Source: Cyclobacteriaceae bacterium (GTDB taxonomy: Bacteria > Bacteroidota > Bacteroidia > Cytophagales > Cyclobacteriaceae). Taken from it: a stretch of 6,605 bases of DNA. Both the position numbers and the translations under genes were made by a program. Where the stretch lies: the NCBI GenBank assembly GCA_029880385.1, contig JAOUOM010000114.1, positions 1 through 6,605 of the forward strand, read 5' to 3'. Numbering within the stretch: position 1 is the stretch's first letter; every line of letters starts with the position of its first letter. Of the stretch, positions 4,458 through 6,605 are shown in pieces. Under the pieces are notes generated by a model that did not search any database, was not told the origin of the DNA, and saw only the letters and a list, made by a program, of their open reading frames with translations.

Positions 4458-6605
4458 TTATTTGATCACAATACGTGAAACATGGGCTGTACCTGCAACA
4501 GAAATACGTAGAAAATACACGCCTCGCTCTACACCTTGCAAATCAAGTGAAAACGTATTGAGGCCTTCTTCGCCCGTGTGTATGGTTTGATTTATGATCC
4601 GACGACCGGATAAATCTATCAATTCAATTGTTGCCGGTGCAACATACGGAAGGACTGCCCTGATCGTAATCATTTGATCGGCCGGATTAGGAAAAGGAGG
4701 ATCAATCACGGCCACGGTTCCTAAGGTAATACATGCCTCATTGTCAACGGGGAATAGGTCGGCTGTTTCGTAGCTCGTCGTATAAACCGCTACACAAAGG
4801 GTAGTGACGGCATTTTTGTGGTACGGAAGATCCGTGGAAAGATGGAACGTATTGGACTGGTTTGGATTGACACGTGCAACCATTTGCTCACGCAGTACAA
4901 TGCCATTGTCAAGCTCGATTTCAAAATAGAAATTTTCGACCGGTAAATTTCCGTTGTTTTTTAATTCCACCACCAGGTTCACATAATTGGCATCTACTTC
5001 TACCGTACGCATGGAGCGTACACGCAAATCCACTTCCGGATAGGCTATCAAAATCGGCATACTCATCGAGTCGAGGCACCCATCTGCGGATTGGACCACC
5101 AGGCGTAGATCAAACATGCCCTCATGGGGGAAAGCATATTGTTTTTGCCTGTCAGAACCTATGTACTGCCCGTCCAGAAGCCACTGGGCCAGTGAATCGC
5201 CGGTACTTGTATTTTCAAATGCCAGATTCGCTCCTACTACCCCATAATCAGCAGAAAGGACAACGTGTGCTTCAGGTGCCGGGAATATGTCTACTACCCG
5301 GGTGATTTCGTACTGGCAACCTGCTTCGGTAGCAGCTCTGAGCCTAATTGTTTTGGCTCCGTGGTTCAAAAATCGCTTTGATACCATACTACCCTCGCCC
5401 TGATAGACCCCGTCAAAATACCATTCCAGGCTACGGATCGGATCTTCGGGGCTAATGGAAAGGTCATGAAAGGTGGTAAATTCATTTTCACAACGATCCA
5501 CCACCGCAAAGTCAGGAACCGCAGGCTGAGCTACATGGACCATCTCCTGATAACTTTCCGTACAAAGATTGGCAGACGTCAGGGTTAATGTAACAGGAAA
5601 ATCTCCTGATCCCGGATAATCCATTCGTAATGTATCCCCTGTGCCAAGCACACCCCCCATCGACCACATGGCCGACGTATAGGTACCCGGTGTAGCGGTA
5701 TTTATCAAAACAATCTCTTCACCTGCACATGTTGGCTCATAGGAAAATGAGGGAACAGGCGATTGCAATACCTGAATATCCCGGGTTAGTGTAAAAGTGC
5801 AGCCACTTGAGCTCATGACCGTCTCACGTACGGTTACGACTGACTGGTCACTGCCCAGGGCAAGTACCGGGTTTTGCCCGGCTGCTTGCAGAGAGTCGCC
5901 AAACTGCCAACTCCAGGAAACAATGTCGGCATCTGTCGCACTGGATAAATCCTGGAAAAATATGGTATCATTTTCACAGACAAGTGAGTGTTGAAAATCA
6001 ACTATTGGGATGGATGCCACCCTGATCTCCTGCGAAATCGTCTTCGAACAACCATATCCATCGGTAGCCTGTAAACTGACAGGATAAAGGCCTGACTGAG
6101 CATATAAATGAGAGGGTTCTTTCAGCAAACTGGTATATCCATCTCCAAAATCCCATTGATAGTCCTGCCCTCCCGTAGATAAATTCGTAAACTGTGTGGA
6201 AGTACCCAGACATTCCAGCGAACCCGAAAAATCAGGCACAGGAAGTCCATGGACAAACAAGCTATCCGTAGCCGGTAACGATTCACATCCCGGAATGGAA
6301 CTGGTGACGGATATTGTTTTTACTCCTGCAGTATAAAAACTAATAGAAGGACTAAAACCAGTCAGAATCGAATCCCCTACATTCCATATATAGGTTAATT
6401 TACCATCATAACCGCCATCATCTGTGACATTGGAAATAGAAGCATTATTTCCAACGCATAGATGATTACTATCTAAAGAAAAAACCGGGGTGACTGGTGC
6501 CGGATATAGCGTGATCGTGTCTCGTGCCTGGTTCGGACAGCCCGCACTGCTTGTTACATCTAGCCGAACCGGATAGGTTCCGGGACTTCCATATTGATAC
6601 ACCGC
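4458..6605 (-). CDS. PKD-repeat surface protein with T9SS type A sorting domain, 5' end outside the window
   Basis: The reading frame is open to the window edge, so the true start and signal peptide are missing; the GTG at 6602 is an internal valine codon. Residues are counted from it. About 714 residues are present. Residues 1-520 are seven PKD/Ig-like repeats of roughly 80 residues. Repeat 3 keeps the canonical WDFGDG (150-155); the others drift (WNVGDS, WQFGDS, WSMGG, WYFDG, WLLDG). Residues 521-630 resemble a CARDB-type adhesion domain (VELKNNGNLPVENFYFEIELDNG). Residues 634-714 are a T9SS type A sorting domain: PNPADQMITI, then IELIDLSGRRI, GVYFLRI and the closing IVIK. Such proteins cross the outer membrane by the type IX system and are released or anchored at the surface. 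PKD and CARDB modules suggest adhesion or a stalk-like role; no enzyme domain is visible here, but one could lie in the missing N-terminal part. Confidence 0.9.
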   Translation of the reverse strand, partial: AVYQYGSPGTYPVRLDVTSSAGCPNQARDTITLYPAPVTPVFSLDSNHLCVGNNASISNVTDDGGYDGKLTYIWNVGDSILTGFSPSISFYTAGVKTISVTSSIPGCESLPATDSLFVHGLPVPDFSGSLECLGTSTQFTNLSTGGQDYQWDFGDGYTSLLKEPSHLYAQSGLYPVSLQATDGYGCSKTISQEIRVASIPIVDFQHSLVCENDTIFFQDLSSATDADIVSWSWQFGDSLQAAGQNPVLALGSDQSVVTVRETVMSSSGCTFTLTRDIQVLQSPVPSFSYEPTCAGEEIVLINTATPGTYTSAMWSMGGVLGTGDTLRMDYPGSGDFPVTLTLTSANLCTESYQEMVHVAQPAVPDFAVVDRCENEFTTFHDLSISPEDPIRSLEWYFDGVYQGEGSMVSKRFLNHGAKTIRLRAATEAGCQYEITRVVDIFPAPEAHVVLSADYGVVGANLAFENTSTGDSLAQWLLDGQYIGSDRQKQYAFPHEGMFDLRLVVQSADGCLDSMSMPILIAYPEVDLRVRSMRTVEVDANYVNLVVELKNNGNLPVENFYFEIELDNGIVLREQMVARVNPNQSNTFHLSTDLPYHKNAVTTLCVAVYTTSYETADLFPVDNEACITLGTVAVIDPPFPNPADQMITIRAVLPYVAPATIELIDLSGRRIINQTIHTGEEGLNTFSLDLQGVERGVYFLRISVAGTAHVSRIVIK
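4461..4703 (-). other. Region encoding the T9SS type A C-terminal sorting domain
   Basis: These codons give the last 81 residues of the PKD protein. They show the usual pattern of this domain: a proline-rich start (PPFPNPADQ), a strand ending ATIELIDLSGR, a middle ending in a GVYFLR strand, and a basic C-terminal IVIK. The domain directs export through the type IX secretion system, which is restricted to Bacteroidota and relatives, and is the main taxonomic clue in the window. Confidence 0.9.
5043..6605 (-). repeat. Tandem PKD/Ig-like protein repeats (seven, the first incomplete)
   Basis: Repeat boundaries, counted from the codon at 6602, are roughly 1-34 (partial), 35-118, 119-197, 198-279, 280-358, 359-440 and 441-520. 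Units typically open with a proline-rich P-x-P-x-F segment and a cysteine, carry a central tryptophan motif, and close with a G-C or similar cysteine before the next unit. The repeats are divergent at protein level, and I saw no long identical DNA repeats, so recent duplication is not indicated. Confidence 0.75.

Noticed and set aside
4874..5305. Plus-strand open frame of 143 codons opposite the PKD gene
   Set aside because: It is opposite strongly recognisable repeat and adhesion domains and its peptide is low in recognisable structure.
1..6605. Mobile element, CRISPR array or tRNA/rRNA
   Set aside because: No transposase, terminal inverted repeats, direct-repeat array or structured RNA pattern was found on either strand.

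Overview
The window most likely comes from a member of the Bacteroidota. The strongest sign is the C-terminal type IX secretion (T9SS) sorting domain on the large PKD-repeat protein at the right edge. Supporting signs are start codons without recognisable Shine-Dalgarno sequences and TAnnTTTG-like -7 promoter boxes, best seen upstream of the Lrp/AsnC gene. Nothing in the sequence fixes the genus.

Layout: three genes read rightward and three leftward, meeting tail to tail at about 3352. On the plus strand are an extended SDR oxidoreductase of the dihydroflavonol-reductase/aldehyde-reductase type (102-1127), then a 105-bp gap with a terminator-like two-tier hairpin and a possible promoter. Next come a MurG-like family 1 glycosyltransferase (1233-2345) and, overlapping it by 35 bp, an unassigned protein (2311-3351). 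The motif pattern of that protein suggests a divergent kinase-like (APH/protein-kinase fold) enzyme. On the minus strand, reading from the right edge, are a large secreted protein with seven PKD-like repeats (4458-6605, its 5' end outside the window), a 114-bp AT-rich gap, an Lrp/AsnC-family regulator (4343-3852), and a PyrR-like phosphoribosyltransferase (3859-3353) that overlaps the regulator by 8 bp.

How they work together: the glycosyltransferase and kinase-like gene look translationally coupled, so they may act on one glycan or glycolipid. This is inference. The Lrp regulator and phosphoribosyltransferase form a second coupled pair. The gap before the regulator holds a promoter-like box and several dyads that could be operators for self-regulation. 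The stop codons of the convergent genes are one base apart. A hairpin plus seven-T tract that could end the leftward operon lies inside the last codons of the kinase-like gene. The PKD protein is probably an exported surface or adhesion protein unrelated to the other genes. I see no mobile element, CRISPR array, rRNA or tRNA.
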